From Diplonema japonicum (taxonomy: Eukaryota > Euglenozoa > Diplonemea > Diplonemida > Diplonemidae): 64,000 nt of DNA. Under the pieces are notes generated by a model, which was not told where the DNA came from, ran no database searches, and was given only the letters and a program-made list of their open reading frames with translations. Shown here one piece after another: positions 32,221-42,396 of this stretch. The translations under genes and the position numbers were made by a program. Location: assembly GCA_964019335.1 (NCBI GenBank), contig OZ025658.1, positions 1 through 64,000 on the forward strand, written 5' to 3'. Positions within the stretch are counted from its first letter, which is position 1, and each line of letters begins with the position of its first letter.

Positions 32221-32273
32221 TTCTTCCCTCTTTTTTTTCCTCTTTTGTCGAAGCGCATTCTGTTTGGGTTGCT

Positions 32274-32304
<31 letters not shown>

Positions 32305-32633
32305 GAAAAAGTTCTTTGTTTAAAAAAAAAAAGAAATCGTAGAATATTGTTGTTATTGTTTTTTTTTTTCCTTTTCTTTTTTGTTTCCCCCCTCTTGAAC
32401 GGGGGCCTGGGGAGAGCCTGTTCGTTTCCCTCATGGACAGAAATCTTTTTTTATTTATTTAAAAAAAAAGAAAGAGAAAGGCGGGGGGGTGTTTGGTTTG
32501 TCATGTCTAAAAAGAAAACTCAAAAGAAAGAAAACTCCCGCAAACCTCTTAATTATTTCACCCACACAAAGGATGACAAGGCAAAGAGGCACCAGAAGTA
32601 GTATTTGGACAGTGTCCACCATCCACATATGAA

Positions 32634-32665
<32 letters not shown>

Positions 32666-32725
32666 ACAGAATATGGAAGAACAAACAAATGGGTGTAAGA
32701 GAAAAAAAAAACTTTAAAAAAAAAG
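32221..32725. other. Homopolymer-rich spacer
   Basis: Poly-T at 32,277-32,304 and mixed A/T/G tracts. No gene seen. Confidence 0.7.
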
Positions 32726-34430
32726 TCACTCCATTGCAGGTTGTCTTTGCGATCCTGAGCGAAGGGAGAGAGAGCCGCCCAGATCCATTTCGCCATCGCC
32801 GTATGGCTGGGTTAGCACCGCAGGCGACAAAGTATCTATATCGTTGACATCTTCCTCGCAAGCCAGCTCTTCCAACTGAAGTTGGAGCTGGTGCTTCGCA
32901 AGCCGAGCCTCCTTCAACGCATCTTGAGTTCGTATAAGCTTCGCATGTTCAGCCTCCCACCTCACCTTCCATGCATTAACCCTGCTCCCTGGACTCAGCT
33001 GATCATCCGCCTCCTCTGGTATCTCAAATGTCACAGTAGCAGTTGATGTCAAGGACCGGTTTGTTGTTCTACAAAAAAAAAAAAAAGATTTTTCTTTCTT
33101 TAAAAAAAACATACTTCTTCAATGAACCAGCATATGCTGTTTGTTCCTCCTCGTCTCTCAACGAGCTGAGTATGGTGCTTGTGATTGATGGCAGGTCGAG
33201 CTCCATCGCCTTCTTGCGAAGTGTGATGTTCCTCCCGTCTATGATGCCCTTCACAAGAACAAATGTTTTCGTGTCGACGTGTGTTACCTTCAGTGTGTTG
33301 GGGTCTGTGACGAACAGATGCGTCTGGTGGTTCCGTGGAGACATAGTCGGGTTCACCTTCCACAAGGACACGACACGGTCCTGGCATGCAAGGGACATCT
33401 TGTCATCGCTGACAAGCTGCAAACAGTTCGGCCAGCCGGGGAGGAGGAGCGTGTTGACGATCTGAGCCGACGTGATGTCCCATATCCGAATAGTGCAGTT
33501 GATGGAACAGGTGTAAAGGTACCGCGACGACACCTCCAGACCCTTCACGATTCCTTTATGACCACGAAAAACGAGAGGTCCAGACGTCCCACTGCAAGGA
33601 TCATCCCATTTTTTCACAAGACAGTCGAACGATGATGTGTAAAGAACATCGTCGTCGGGGAGATACTTCATATCGCTGATCTGAGAGGAGTGCGCCTTTC
33701 CTCCAAGTGTTCCTACTTCCTTTCCAAGACGCATGTCCCATATCTTCACGAGGCCTTCCTTGTTGCCGCTGAACACGATTCCATTCCGTCCGGATACTAT
33801 CTTCAGGGCTTCAGATGCTTCACGGATTTCAACGATTGCCTTGTTCTCTTCGATGTCCCATAGTTTGATGAGATGGTCGCCACCACATGTAGCAAGGTGT
33901 TCTTCGGTGTCTATCAAGGGTGCGATGCTGTGGACGCCGAAACGGTGGATGCCCTGTTTATCTGTGCCAAGAGCGTGTTTTTTTTTCCATGTGTAGGTAT
34001 TCCAGAGGAGGCATTGGTTATCGGCGGATGCGGAGAAGAGTGTCTCTGTTCTTTCGTCGTGTGACACACGGATGTCTGTCACTCTTTTCTTGTGCCCGTT
34101 TAGGGTTTTTAGTTGTATTATTTCTAGTTTTTCCTCGTCGTCTTGTGTTCTGCTCTTGAAGCATGATGTGATTGGGTTTCTTCGTTTTCTGTGTATTTGG
34201 CACACTTCGAGCATTTCTCCAGCTGTAACAAGCAGGTCTCTTCCTGGGATGGTGGCTACGTGGTGGACCTCTCCCTGTCCTTTGCGTTCTGCGATCGGTT
34301 TTACAGTTTCGAAGCCTCCGCCCTTTGAGCTCATTAGTGCTTGCATCACGTTCGTCCGCTGTTTTTCTTCACGTTTCTTTTTTGCCACCGATGTCTTCAC
34401 ATTCTCATTTTCCACTACGCGGGTGGTCAT
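32726..34430 (-). CDS. WD40-repeat protein with C-terminal coiled coil
   Basis: Two exons (34430-33115 and 33068-32726) joined across a 46-nt intron (GTATG to TTGTAG) give 552 aa. About seven WD40 blades span residues ~55-400. They show GH and WD pairs such as LNGHKKRVTDI, CLLWNTYT, LIKLWDIEE, LVKIWDMR, LVKKWDD, FRGHKGIVKGL and IRIWDITS. A Ser/Pro linker follows. The last ~70 residues include a Glu/Leu/Gln-rich coiled coil (AKLIRTQDALKEARLAKHQL) and a short acidic tail. WD40 propellers act as protein-docking platforms. The specific partner cannot be read from sequence; a coatomer, ciliary or autophagy role would all fit. The intron is required to connect SLKK to TTNRSL in frame. Confidence 0.85.
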
Positions 34431-35001
34431 CTTTCCTCTTAGTGGTGGGGGGTCCTTCCCACCTCCTGTTGGTGTGGTGTGCTTTGGGAGTACGAGAGGG
34501 AATCAATCTTTTTTTTAGGAAGAAAAAGATAGAACAGGTCTTTTTTTTTTTTTTTTTTTTTCTTTCACACACTATTTCTTTTTTGTTAAAGCAGTACCTA
34601 ACCGTCCTTGTTAAACGTAACATACACCCCCATTCTTTTTTTTTTTTCTCTCTCTTTTTTTTTTTTAAAGCTGGAAAAAAAGGAAAACAAAAAGCAAAAC
34701 AAAAAAACAAAAAGCAAAAAGCAAAAAGACCCATGACCCATGACCACAACTCTTTCTTTTACTGACTCCTTTGGGTTAGGAAAAAAAAAACGAAAAAGAA
34801 GCTATAAATAGGAAACCAAGTTTTTTTTTTTAAAAAAAAGGGGGGCAACAGAGGAACTTAAAAGGAAAAGAAGAAAAAAGTGTTTTTTTGAAAAAGTTCT
34901 AGGGGTGAGGTAAGGGGGGGGAAGTCGCTTTCGCTCAATTTTCTTCTACTTAAGGTACGCAACAAACAAAAAAAAAAAAACAAAAAAAAAAGCACGTAAG
35001 C
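34431..35001. other. Homopolymer-rich spacer
   Basis: A/T tracts and simple Lys/Phe-encoding sequence. No gene recognised. Confidence 0.7.
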
Positions 35002-35977
35002 CTAAGCGGTAAGCCCGAACGCAGCAAGCTTTTTGGTAAGCTCTTCAATCTCAGCCTTTACCTTCTTCTCGGATTTCACTTTGGTGATTTGCTCTTCGCT
35101 GAGGTCGTCACCCTTCTTGAGTTCCTGGGAGGGGTTTAAGTATTTTTTTTTTCTTTTTTTTTTTTTACTCCATACCGCGATGGATGTCAGCTTTGTCTTC
35201 AAGTTCTTCAACCTGTTCTTGATGGTCTTTTCGGTCTTGGGGTCCATGGTAGGTTCAGCAGGGGCCGCGGGTGCTTCCTCAACAGCTTTCTTGTTTTCTT
35301 TCTTCGCCTTCTTGGCGGCGGGCTTGGGGGCGGTTTCCTTTTTGGGTGCAGGGGCAGCTTCCTTCTTAGGAGCTGATTCCTTCTTGGCGGCCTGGATGGC
35401 CTTGACAGAGATCTTCTCAAGCTCAGCAATCTGCTTCTTCAGATCCTTCTTTGTGGCAAGCTTGTCCTTCTGGTCCTTGTCGAGGGTGGCGCCCCCGTTC
35501 TGCTTATCTTGAAGCTCCTCAACGGATTTCAGCTTCTTCGTCAGATTTCTCAACTGTTTGTGATTTTTATAGGCATGTAATATTACATGATGAAAAGGTA
35601 CCTTCTTCTGCTCTTCCTGGCTGAGGCCCTCGTGGCTCACAGCTGGCGTTGTGGCAGCGGGTGCAGCTTCCTTCTTCTTCTCAGTTGTCTTCTTGTCGTT
35701 GCCCTTCTTCTTTTCAGCGGGCTTCTTCTGTGTAAAAAATCGTTGTTTTGTGTTACGTACACACCTCTGGGGCCTTTGGTGCGTTGTTCGCCGCCTCCCA
35801 GTCCTTGAACTTCTTTTCTATCGTATTGAGCTCAGCGGTGACCTTCTTCTCCGTCTTCAGCTTTTCCTTCTGCTCTGCGTTGAGGTCGTCCATCCCCTTG
35901 AGGTCTTTGATCGACGCCAGCTTCTTCTTGAGGTTCCTCAAGGGGTTCGTGTGTGGGTTGATCGCCACCGCTGCCAT
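35002..35977 (-). CDS. Lys/Ala-rich protein with three KxL-Q-E helical motifs (PYM/eIF2A-like)
   Basis: Four exons (35977-35765, 35727-35602, 35553-35176, 35124-35002) with introns of 37, 48 and 51 nt encode 279 aa. One helical motif occurs three times: NLKKKLASIKDLKG plus LNAEQKEKLKTEK near residue 20; NLTKKLKSVEELQD plus LDKDQKDKLATKK near 120; and NLKTKLTSI plus LSEEQITKVKSEK near 240. This pattern, a KL helix, Gln-centred turn and charged helix, resembles the C-terminal element of PYM/eIF2A-type translation proteins. It also occurs alone in protist proteins. Linkers are Lys/Ala/Pro-rich like linker histone. RNA, ribosome or nucleic-acid binding is plausible; the exact role is unknown. Intron 3 falls inside the third motif and must be removed to complete it. 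Confidence 0.75.
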
Positions 35978-36201
35978 CTTGCAGTTCTTAGTATTTCCTG
36001 TCATATGATAGTTCCGTGGAACGGCAGGAAATGGCAGGAAACAAACTCTATGTACTTTCTTCTTTTTTTTTTTTTTTTTTTTTACAACAAAAGGGTTTTT
36101 TGACACAATGGTTACAATCTACGTTTTTAACAAAAAAAAGGGGGAGGGACACGAGGAGAAAAAAAAAAGAGAAAAAAAAAGCAACTCCTCCGCCAGGCTT
36201 C

Positions 36202-37549
36202 TTAATCCCTGACGGCAAACGATTCGATAGAGTGCAGCATCTTCTTTTTAGGGCCGATTGGGATATCCATGTCGCTCAGGTCCTAGTGGGGTAAGAAAAA
36301 AAAATCGCTTTCACCCATAGCCAACACATACCTTGTCAGTAAGGAGCCCCAGCGTGTCCAGGTCAATCTCGTTGGCCTGGAAAGCAGGCAGGTACTGCAG
36401 GAGGTTGAGGCTCAGAAGCCATGTTTCAACATCGGCAGGCGGTCGCATCTGTACTGCTTGTACGGGGGTCAGTGTGGCGGGGGGCTGCACATGAATGGCT
36501 TCAGCCTGGACGGGGACAGGTATGTTGTGCGAGGCAACAGGCTGTGGGGTTGGTGTGGATGCCTCGGTAGGCAGCGGTACTGTAAGCGGCACCCGTGAGG
36601 TGGACACAGGCGAGATGACCTGAACGGGGGACAGGGGCGTATCGTTCCTCGGGTTCGACACGGCGGGGGAGAGCACCGCCGCTACCTCTTGGCCCACTAC
36701 ACCACTGCCTTTAGCGATTTTGTAGTCCTGGATCCCCCGCCTCAGCTTGTACAGCCCGTAGAAGGCGTGGATGAACTCTGCCAGTGCGACGGCTGCATAG
36801 GACACACGCCCCAGCCGCGAGTCGATCTCGTCACTCGTCATGAACTGCTCCATCAGGTACACCGCCTCGTCCCCTGCCTCCTCCGGGCTCACGCAGGAGA
36901 GCCTTTCAGTTAGCTGCTTCGTCCCGAGCAGCGGCCGCAGCTGCTTCCACCCACACCCCCACAGCTCCTTCTTGTCGCTGCGCAGGTCGCTTCGTGTCCA
37001 GTTGTCCTTCTTCTGCAGCTTCAGCAGCAACGACAGGATCTTGACGTACGGAAGCATCTCAGAGGGTGGGTGCACGTAGTCACACAACCGGTTCACCTCC
37101 TGCACGGTCATCATGCGCACACCCCGCAGCGACCTTGTGTGCCTCTCGATGATGGACGCTTCCTCTTCATGCGAATACGTGAAGGGCACCAACACAGGCG
37201 GTTGGTGCTGCTTTACCTTCGGTCGCGACGTGGACCTTGCGGTGGCCTTCCTCTGGCTTCCTGACCTTTTGGTTACGCTCGCTGATCGCTGTGTAGATGC
37301 AGGCTGTTTCTTCCTGCCCCTAGGTGTGGGAACCATAGATTGGGGCATCGGCGGTGCGGCTACTGTTGTGACCTCGTTGGAGGCAAGGGCCTTCTTGAGG
37401 CCGTCGAGCGTCAGGGACAGCGAGCGGACGTTGTCCTCTAAAGTTGAAAGACGTGTGAACTGCTCCCTGTGTGTAGTCAGCAGGGGGGCGCTGTGCTGCG
37501 CGTGAGACGGTGGCGACAGCAGGTCGGCATGTTGCGCAGGGATGGGCAT
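36202..37549 (-). CDS. SAM-domain protein with dynein-stalk-like middle region
   Basis: Two exons (37549-36332 and 36282-36202) around a 49-nt intron give 432 aa. The C-terminal ~60 residues form a SAM domain (VETWLLSLNLLQYLPAFQAN, then LTDK joined to DLSDMDIPIGPKKKMLHSIE). Its second half lies on exon 2. Residues ~130-275 (RMMTVQEVNRLCDYVHPPSE, KILSLLLKLQKK, VSYAAVALAEFIHAFYGLYK) resemble the microtubule-binding stalk helices found in dynein heavy chains and some stand-alone ciliary proteins; this is a tentative match. The N-terminus has a short coiled coil and a Ser/Arg-rich basic stretch. A Pro/Val-rich linker joins the stalk-like part to the SAM domain. SAM domains oligomerise or bind RNA, so a cytoskeletal scaffold is a reasonable guess. 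Confidence 0.75.
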
Positions 37550-37634
37550 CCTACTGTGGGGGTAGAAGATAAGAGTGAAGAAAAAAACATGGGGGGAAAT
37601 AATAATTAGAAGTCGTTTTATCTTTTCCAGTGTA

Positions 37635-37868
37635 TCAAAGCCCCGTCACCTCCGAAGGTAGGTCACATTTGTCGTGTGCCCACTTCGTAAACTTTCCTTT
37701 CTCAGACTCCCAGTAGTTGAGCCCGCCGACGTAAGGCTGGACGAGGCGAGCCTTTTGCTTTGTTGTGTTAACAGCGCAGCAGTAGGACTCCTCGTCGTCG
37801 ATGGCAATCTCCTTCACGAGACAAGCACGGCTACCGGGGGGGACTAACGAAGACCTTGAAGCACCCAT
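37635..37868 (-). CDS. Small protein with N-myristoylation signal, 77 aa
   Basis: Short complete frame starting MGASRSSLVPPGSRACLVKE and ending CDLPSEVTGL. Gly2 and Ser6 meet the N-myristoyltransferase consensus. The central part (IAIDDEESYCCAVN, VQPYVGGLNYWESEKG) looks like a compact strand-rich fold but is not recognised. The ATG follows a long pyrimidine stretch ending CTGCAG (about 37,889-37,945), a strong candidate spliced-leader acceptor. This is the best evidence that it is expressed as its own message. The Bud32 stop is about 130 nt upstream. Confidence 0.6.
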   Translation of the reverse strand: MGASRSSLVPPGSRACLVKEIAIDDEESYCCAVNTTKQKARLVQPYVGGLNYWESEKGKFTKWAHDKCDLPSEVTGL

Positions 37869-37995
37869 GCAAGCATGCTGTGTGTACACTGCAGGGTACG
37901 TGTGAAGAAAGGGAAGCAGAGAAAAAGCAAAAAAAAAAAAGGGAAGTAAAGATACACTTAAGACAACAAAAGAAAAAAACACTTCGCATGATGGA

Positions 37996-38283
37996 TCACC
38001 CCACCATACTTCGCTTTCTTCCCCGTGCTCTGACCTTTTCAAGCCTTTCCATAGTGCCGGCACCCTTGTGTGCTTTTCGTTTATACGTTTCGAGTATTGT
38101 GTTTGTCAGGGCATCCTCGTCAGCATGCGTGCTCTTTAAGGTTTTTTATTTTATTCATTCTTTTTATATATAATTTTCTTTCCATCATTACCTGCACTGC
38201 CCGTTCCATGACATAGAGATCAACTGCAAAGTCTTCAACAAGGTTGTTGGATTGGGAAAGGCCGAAGTCGATGAGGCAGATTT

Positions 38284-38314
<31 letters not shown>

Positions 38315-38745
38315 CCCTTTCACCATACCCCATCAGGTGTGACCATCATATTGGAAGTAGTGAGGTCCCCGTGCACTATTTCTCCGTTGTGCATTTTCGC
38401 AAGTGTTTCACCTATTTTCGTGGCGAGTGCCTGTTTTGCCGCAGAGTCAGAGGGCGTACTGTGCTCGATGTGTTCCCGCACAGGCCGTCCTGGGACGTAT
38501 TCCATCACGATCCTCATTTCCGCCATATCACAGTAGTAAACGACTGGCACGCGGATCCCTAGTTTTCTGCACTTAGCCAGCGATTTTGCCTCCCCCACCA
38601 TTCTCTTCTTCCTAAGCTGCACGTCCAGCACCTCTAACCTATAGTCCTTCGCAAACCTTTCCTTCACCACCGCGTCCTTTCCGTAAAATTTTGCTTTGAA
38701 CACCCTCGCCTCAGCGCCGCTGAACAGCAAATCACCGACTTCCAT
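37996..38745 (-). CDS. BUD32: Bud32/TP53RK-type atypical kinase (KEOPS complex)
   Basis: Three exons (38745-38329, 38284-38192, 38133-37996) with introns of 44 and 58 nt encode 215 aa, the usual compact size of Bud32. Visible motifs are GAEARVFKAKF (glycine loop), AVVKERF (Lys), VMEYVPGRPV, IVHGDLTTSNMMV (catalytic Asp and Asn), LIDFGLSQ (DFG) and the C-terminal VRARGRKRSMVG typical of the family. Bud32 is the ATPase subunit of KEOPS, needed for the N6-threonylcarbamoyl modification of A37 in ANN-decoding tRNAs. All three exons are needed. The first intron is a 44-nt sequence that after GTATGGTG is essentially a run of A ending in G; the second has a rare GTAAT donor. Confidence 0.93.
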
Positions 38746-38888
38746 TTTTTTTTTTTCCTCCCCCTTTCTTTCTGAGAGGTTAGATTATCCTTATTTTCTT
38801 GTCAGTCAAAAAATGGGGAGAGAAACGGGTGTTTTCTTCTTTCTTTTTTTCTTTCTTTCCCCCTTGTCTTCTAAACACAAATAACAAA

Positions 38889-38922
<34 letters not shown>

Positions 38923-39462
38923 AACAACAACAAAAAAAAAAAAAAGATATAAATCAGCACTGTGAACTGGCCAAGGAACTCTGCAGAACTTGCGATATAA
39001 CATGGAATTTTCGCCCACCAAGGTTTCGCAGCTGCACACACCTTTAGTCTTTGTCCTCACTACATGCTCCAGCCCGGATTGCCTAGATTGGCTAAAAAAA
39101 AATAGGGGTGGGGGGATGAGTGCACCCCATGCAGACACGGCCTAAGGGTTTAAGGACAGCCTGCCATGTAATGAAGAGAAAGAAAAGATGGAACCCAACA
39201 TTGGGGGCAAAGCTTTTTTTCTAACGGAAAGAAGGAAAGAAGAGTAAAAAAGAAAAGACAGGAAAAAAAAAAAAAAAGAGGAAAAAAAAAATCACGCAGG
39301 AAAAAAATATAAGAAATGACAACGTTTTTTTTATTCTTCTTTTTTTTAATGACCCCATATCGGATTTACAAAAAAAAAAAAAAAAAACAAAAAAAAAACT
39401 GTATGAGAAGAAAGAAAAAAAGGGGGAAAAAAGCCCCCACTCCCCCCCATAAACTAACACCG
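38746..39462. other. Spacer with one balanced unexplained block
   Basis: A/T tracts around a unique, balanced block at about 38,955-39,170. No protein domain or known ncRNA is recognised in it. Confidence 0.5.
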
Positions 39463-41031
39463 CTATGCGATAGAAGCGAAGAATGAGAAGGCGGCGATAA
39501 TGCCAGTGGTGACCCCGAAAGCAACGAAAAAGTAACCGAAGCCCCTGTAAACAGTAGGGTGGCTTGCAAGGAGCGTGTCACGGAAGGGATCGAGCGAAAT
39601 AAGGAAGAGACCGGGGAAGATGAACATCACAGAAACCCCTGCAGTGAACCCGATGATGTCATTAAGGACAGCGAGGTTGGGGACAAGCATAGCAAGACCG
39701 GTCATAGTAGTCCACACAGCAGCGATTTCCATGACGAAGAACTTGTCGACGGGCATTGGGCTACCGTCATCGGTGCCACCAGACAGAAGGCTTCCCTTAC
39801 CTTCATCTTCACTGTCGCTGGTCAAGCTTTCATCATCAATACCCGATTTCTTCTTCACCAACAGGTCCCGCAGTGCAGCACGGCACGGGTGGTGGTTGAT
39901 GGGCAGGGCGCAGATTGCAGTGATCAACAAGCAAAACCTTGCAATCACAATCATAACATTGCCTTCATCGTACCCTGCCTCCATGATGTTCGGTGGGGTG
40001 TGCTCCCTGAAGGTCACGTAGCCGAAGAACGCACACGACGTGTACAGCAACACACACAACATGTACGAGAACTTTTTTTTGTTTTTTTTTTTTGTTGTGG
40101 AAAACATACCATGAGGACCTTGCTGAAAAACCACGGGCTGCGCACCTCCGGGTTCACCTCGCTGTAGATCCCCGGTGACTGGATGTGGCACTGCAGGGAG
40201 AGCGCAATGTTAGGAACGGCGTACAGCGCCTTGTACCCCTGTGTGACGCCCCATTCCACCGAGCCCTGCCCGTCCGCAGGTGCTGCAATACCCTTTTTTT
40301 TTTCAGTTTCTTTTTTTTTTTTTAAATTTCCCTCCATACATTAGGAGGGAGCCCCGGGACAGTTCCCGAAGTGAGGTCGTGTCCTTTGTCGATGACAACG
40401 ATGACAACGAAGACGACGGCTGCGAAGGAGAGGAAGGCAGTGAAGGTGAGGGAGGTGAAGTCCCTGAGAAGCATGGGGGGCAGGGCCATAATAGCACCCA
40501 CAACGATCGCGACCTTTTTATTTTTTTATTTTTGGATAAAATAAAAAGAATTCCCTGATATACCTGACGTGATTCGAACCATTTGTCCCCATCGTCTGAC
40601 CCCGACCCTGAATCACCGGCGAAGTGCTTCACCAGAGGGCCAGAAACGTCTGCGACAATGACCAGGCAGCCCACGCACACGAGGTAGCAGTAGAAGGCGA
40701 TGGTGATGCTCATGGCTATACCAGCTTTTTCCCCGAGGAGGCGTTTTACGATCTGCTGGAAGGACGTGCAGCCTGTCTTTGCAGTGACCCGCACAACGCC
40801 GTAGGCGCTTAGGCTCATCACCATGGCGAAGAACAAAAGAAGAAAGATCCCCATCCCCGCGCCTGCCATCCTGAAGGAGTACGGCAGCGTCAAGATGCCC
40901 GTCCCCACCGTGCTGTTGAACACCGTGAACACACTACTGAAGAAACCACCCCTCCCTCCCTTCTTCCCTTCGCCCGGACGGTTTATCATCAACACCTGCT
41001 CCTCCCCATCACTGTCTTCATGATACGGCAT
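39463..41031 (-). CDS. Amino acid/auxin permease (AAAP family) transporter
   Basis: Four exons (41031-40564, 40513-40340, 40292-40110, 40071-39463) with introns of 50, 47 and 38 nt encode 477 aa. All three introns end in an A-run plus G. After an acidic cytosolic N-terminus comes the family signature VFNSTVGTGILTLPYSFRMAG in the first membrane segment. About ten further hydrophobic segments follow (FLLLFFAMVMSLSAYGVV, IAFYCYLVCVGCLVIVADV, VVVFVVIVVID, PVDKFFVMEIAAVW, VSVMFIFPGLFLI). A Ser/Asp/Glu-rich loop interrupts segments near residue 350. The AAAP family imports amino acids or polyamines at plasma or vacuolar membranes and is expanded in trypanosomatids. The substrate cannot be told from sequence. 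Removal of each intron joins membrane helices in frame. Confidence 0.92.
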
Positions 41032-41212
41032 TTTCCCTTTTTTTTCCTCTCTTTCAAAAAAAAAAGTTTGCGTTTTTTATTATTATCATTTTATTTTTCT
41101 TTTTGCGAAGAATAAAATAAAAATGGGTGGAATGGAAAAAGGTTTGTAAGTTATTCTTTTTAGTTTATTTTCTTTTTTGCCATTCCAGAACAAAACAAAA
41201 AAAGAAAAAAAA

Positions 41213-41565
41213 AAAAGAGACATTTAAGGGTACCTGCGGTATGTGGCAGGTCAACCGAGTTGGTAAGGACACAATGTTGTACAGTTGTCTCTCAAGGATG
41301 TGGCGGGTCACCGGGGAGGCGAATACCGGTCTAGAGTAGTAGCCCCTTACGGAGCTGTTGTAGTAACCCAACGTGCGTAGGGAGTGGACAGAAACTACTG
41401 ACGCAGCTGGGATGAGGGGCGCTATGCCCTTACTGGTGTGGATGCGTTCTAGTGCCGTTATCACCCGGCCTATAACACGCGCGCTCACTTGGATGTCCTC
41501 ACCCTCTTCACAAGGCGAGAGTCCCAAAAAACAAAAAACACATCCACCACTTAATCTATGAGAAG
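41213..41565 (-). repeat. Dispersed repeat fragment ending at an A/T run
   Basis: A balanced block with a minus-strand frame (SARVIGRVITALERIHTSKG, TRLTCHIPQVPLNV) that matches no protein I know. Its end at 41,217-41,250 is shared almost exactly with 3,676-3,712: minus-strand core ACATACCGCAGGTACCCTTA, followed by AATGTCTC and a T-run. A weaker partial copy of the terminal AAATGTCTC plus T-run lies at about 57,528-57,545. A retroposon family with a conserved 3' end is the likeliest explanation. Confidence 0.55.
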
Positions 41566-41604
41566 ATGTCAATAAATAATTAACAGGGGGGTTCTTCACC
41601 CCTT

Positions 41605-42309
41605 TTAAGGAAGCCGGGTATAATGGTGATTTCGAGCCTCCTTCGGTTCCTGAAGGAAGTTGTCCTGCACCTGAAGCTGCGCGATGTTTAAGATCAGGGG
41701 GACCACCACCATCACGAGGAGCAGCTGAACGTGACGTCCGAAAATCTCGGTGGGAAAGAAGACAAGAGAGGCAACGAAGGAAATGGTACCAGACAGCAGC
41801 CAAACAAGCACGGCAAGAACGATGCGGGATGCCACTACTATGCACAACCAGAGAAGGGTCTGTTTATACCAATGCTGAAGACCGGGAGGCTGCCCGTAGT
41901 AGCCGAATTCAAGATGACGCTGGCTGTCCAGATTATGGTCTCGAATATACCCCAGCACCGCTTTCATCAGGTAGTAAGCTATCGCCACCCTTACTGTGCA
42001 GTCCAGCACAACATTTACTAAGTACCAAGTGCACTCAGAAAGGCTGCCGTCCTGTGAATTCTGCATCAACGACATGGTCATGTTGACGAAGTGGCATGAC
42101 CCGAACCCGACACCTTGCTTGGACGAGTCCAGCACAAACACCTCCCAGTCTCTCCTGTCCTCCTCCCTCCACCACTTCGCCACAAGTACCCCGAACGCCA
42201 CAACGAACAACAACACCTGCACCGACACATCAAAGTTATCGTGCATCACAGTGCATTCCCCTCCCGACGATGCTTGTCCACTGGCTGCAAGCATGACAGC
42301 AGTCACCAT
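41605..42309 (-). CDS. STIMATE/TMEM110-like ER membrane protein
   Basis: Single-exon frame of 234 aa with about five hydrophobic segments. The core shows LVAKWWREEDRRDWEVFVLD followed by SSKQGVGFGSCHFVN, the hallmark of the TMEM110/STIMATE and fungal vacuolar-membrane family. In animals STIMATE is an ER protein that helps STIM activate store-operated calcium entry at ER-plasma membrane contacts. In protists the role is untested. Segments VQVLLFVVAFGVLV, VRVAIAYYLMKAVLG, TLLWLCIVVASRIVLAVLVW, ISFVASLVFF and LLLVMVVVPLILNI would span the membrane. The tail is hydrophilic and ends HHYTRLP. The stop is 295 nt short of the gene-free repeat block; the cyclophilin gene lies 87 nt upstream. Confidence 0.82.
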   Translation of the reverse strand: MVTAVMLAASGQASSGGECTVMHDNFDVSVQVLLFVVAFGVLVAKWWREEDRRDWEVFVLDSSKQGVGFGSCHFVNMTMSLMQNSQDGSLSECTWYLVNVVLDCTVRVAIAYYLMKAVLGYIRDHNLDSQRHLEFGYYGQPPGLQHWYKQTLLWLCIVVASRIVLAVLVWLLSGTISFVASLVFFPTEIFGRHVQLLLVMVVVPLILNIAQLQVQDNFLQEPKEARNHHYTRLP

Positions 42310-42396
42310 TGCATAGTGTTCTTTTTTTTTCCCCCCTCTTTTTTTTATTATATTAGGAGTTGTATTGGAAAAAAAGAAAGCTTACGGTGAAATATC

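Noticed and set aside
32277..32304. Long T-runs as transcription terminators or polymerase III stops
   Set aside because: Such tracts occur everywhere, including inside introns and directly upstream of start codons, so they carry no specific meaning here.
40570..40582. GATTCGAACC, identical to a tRNA B-box
   Set aside because: Lies inside exon 1 of the AAAP transporter (KWFESRQ) and no tRNA cloverleaf can be drawn around it.
41165..41845. 226-codon minus-strand frame overlapping the STIMATE-like gene
   Set aside because: The upstream part is a shifted frame of the STIMATE-like gene; only the 41,213-41,565 part is unexplained and is listed as a repeat.
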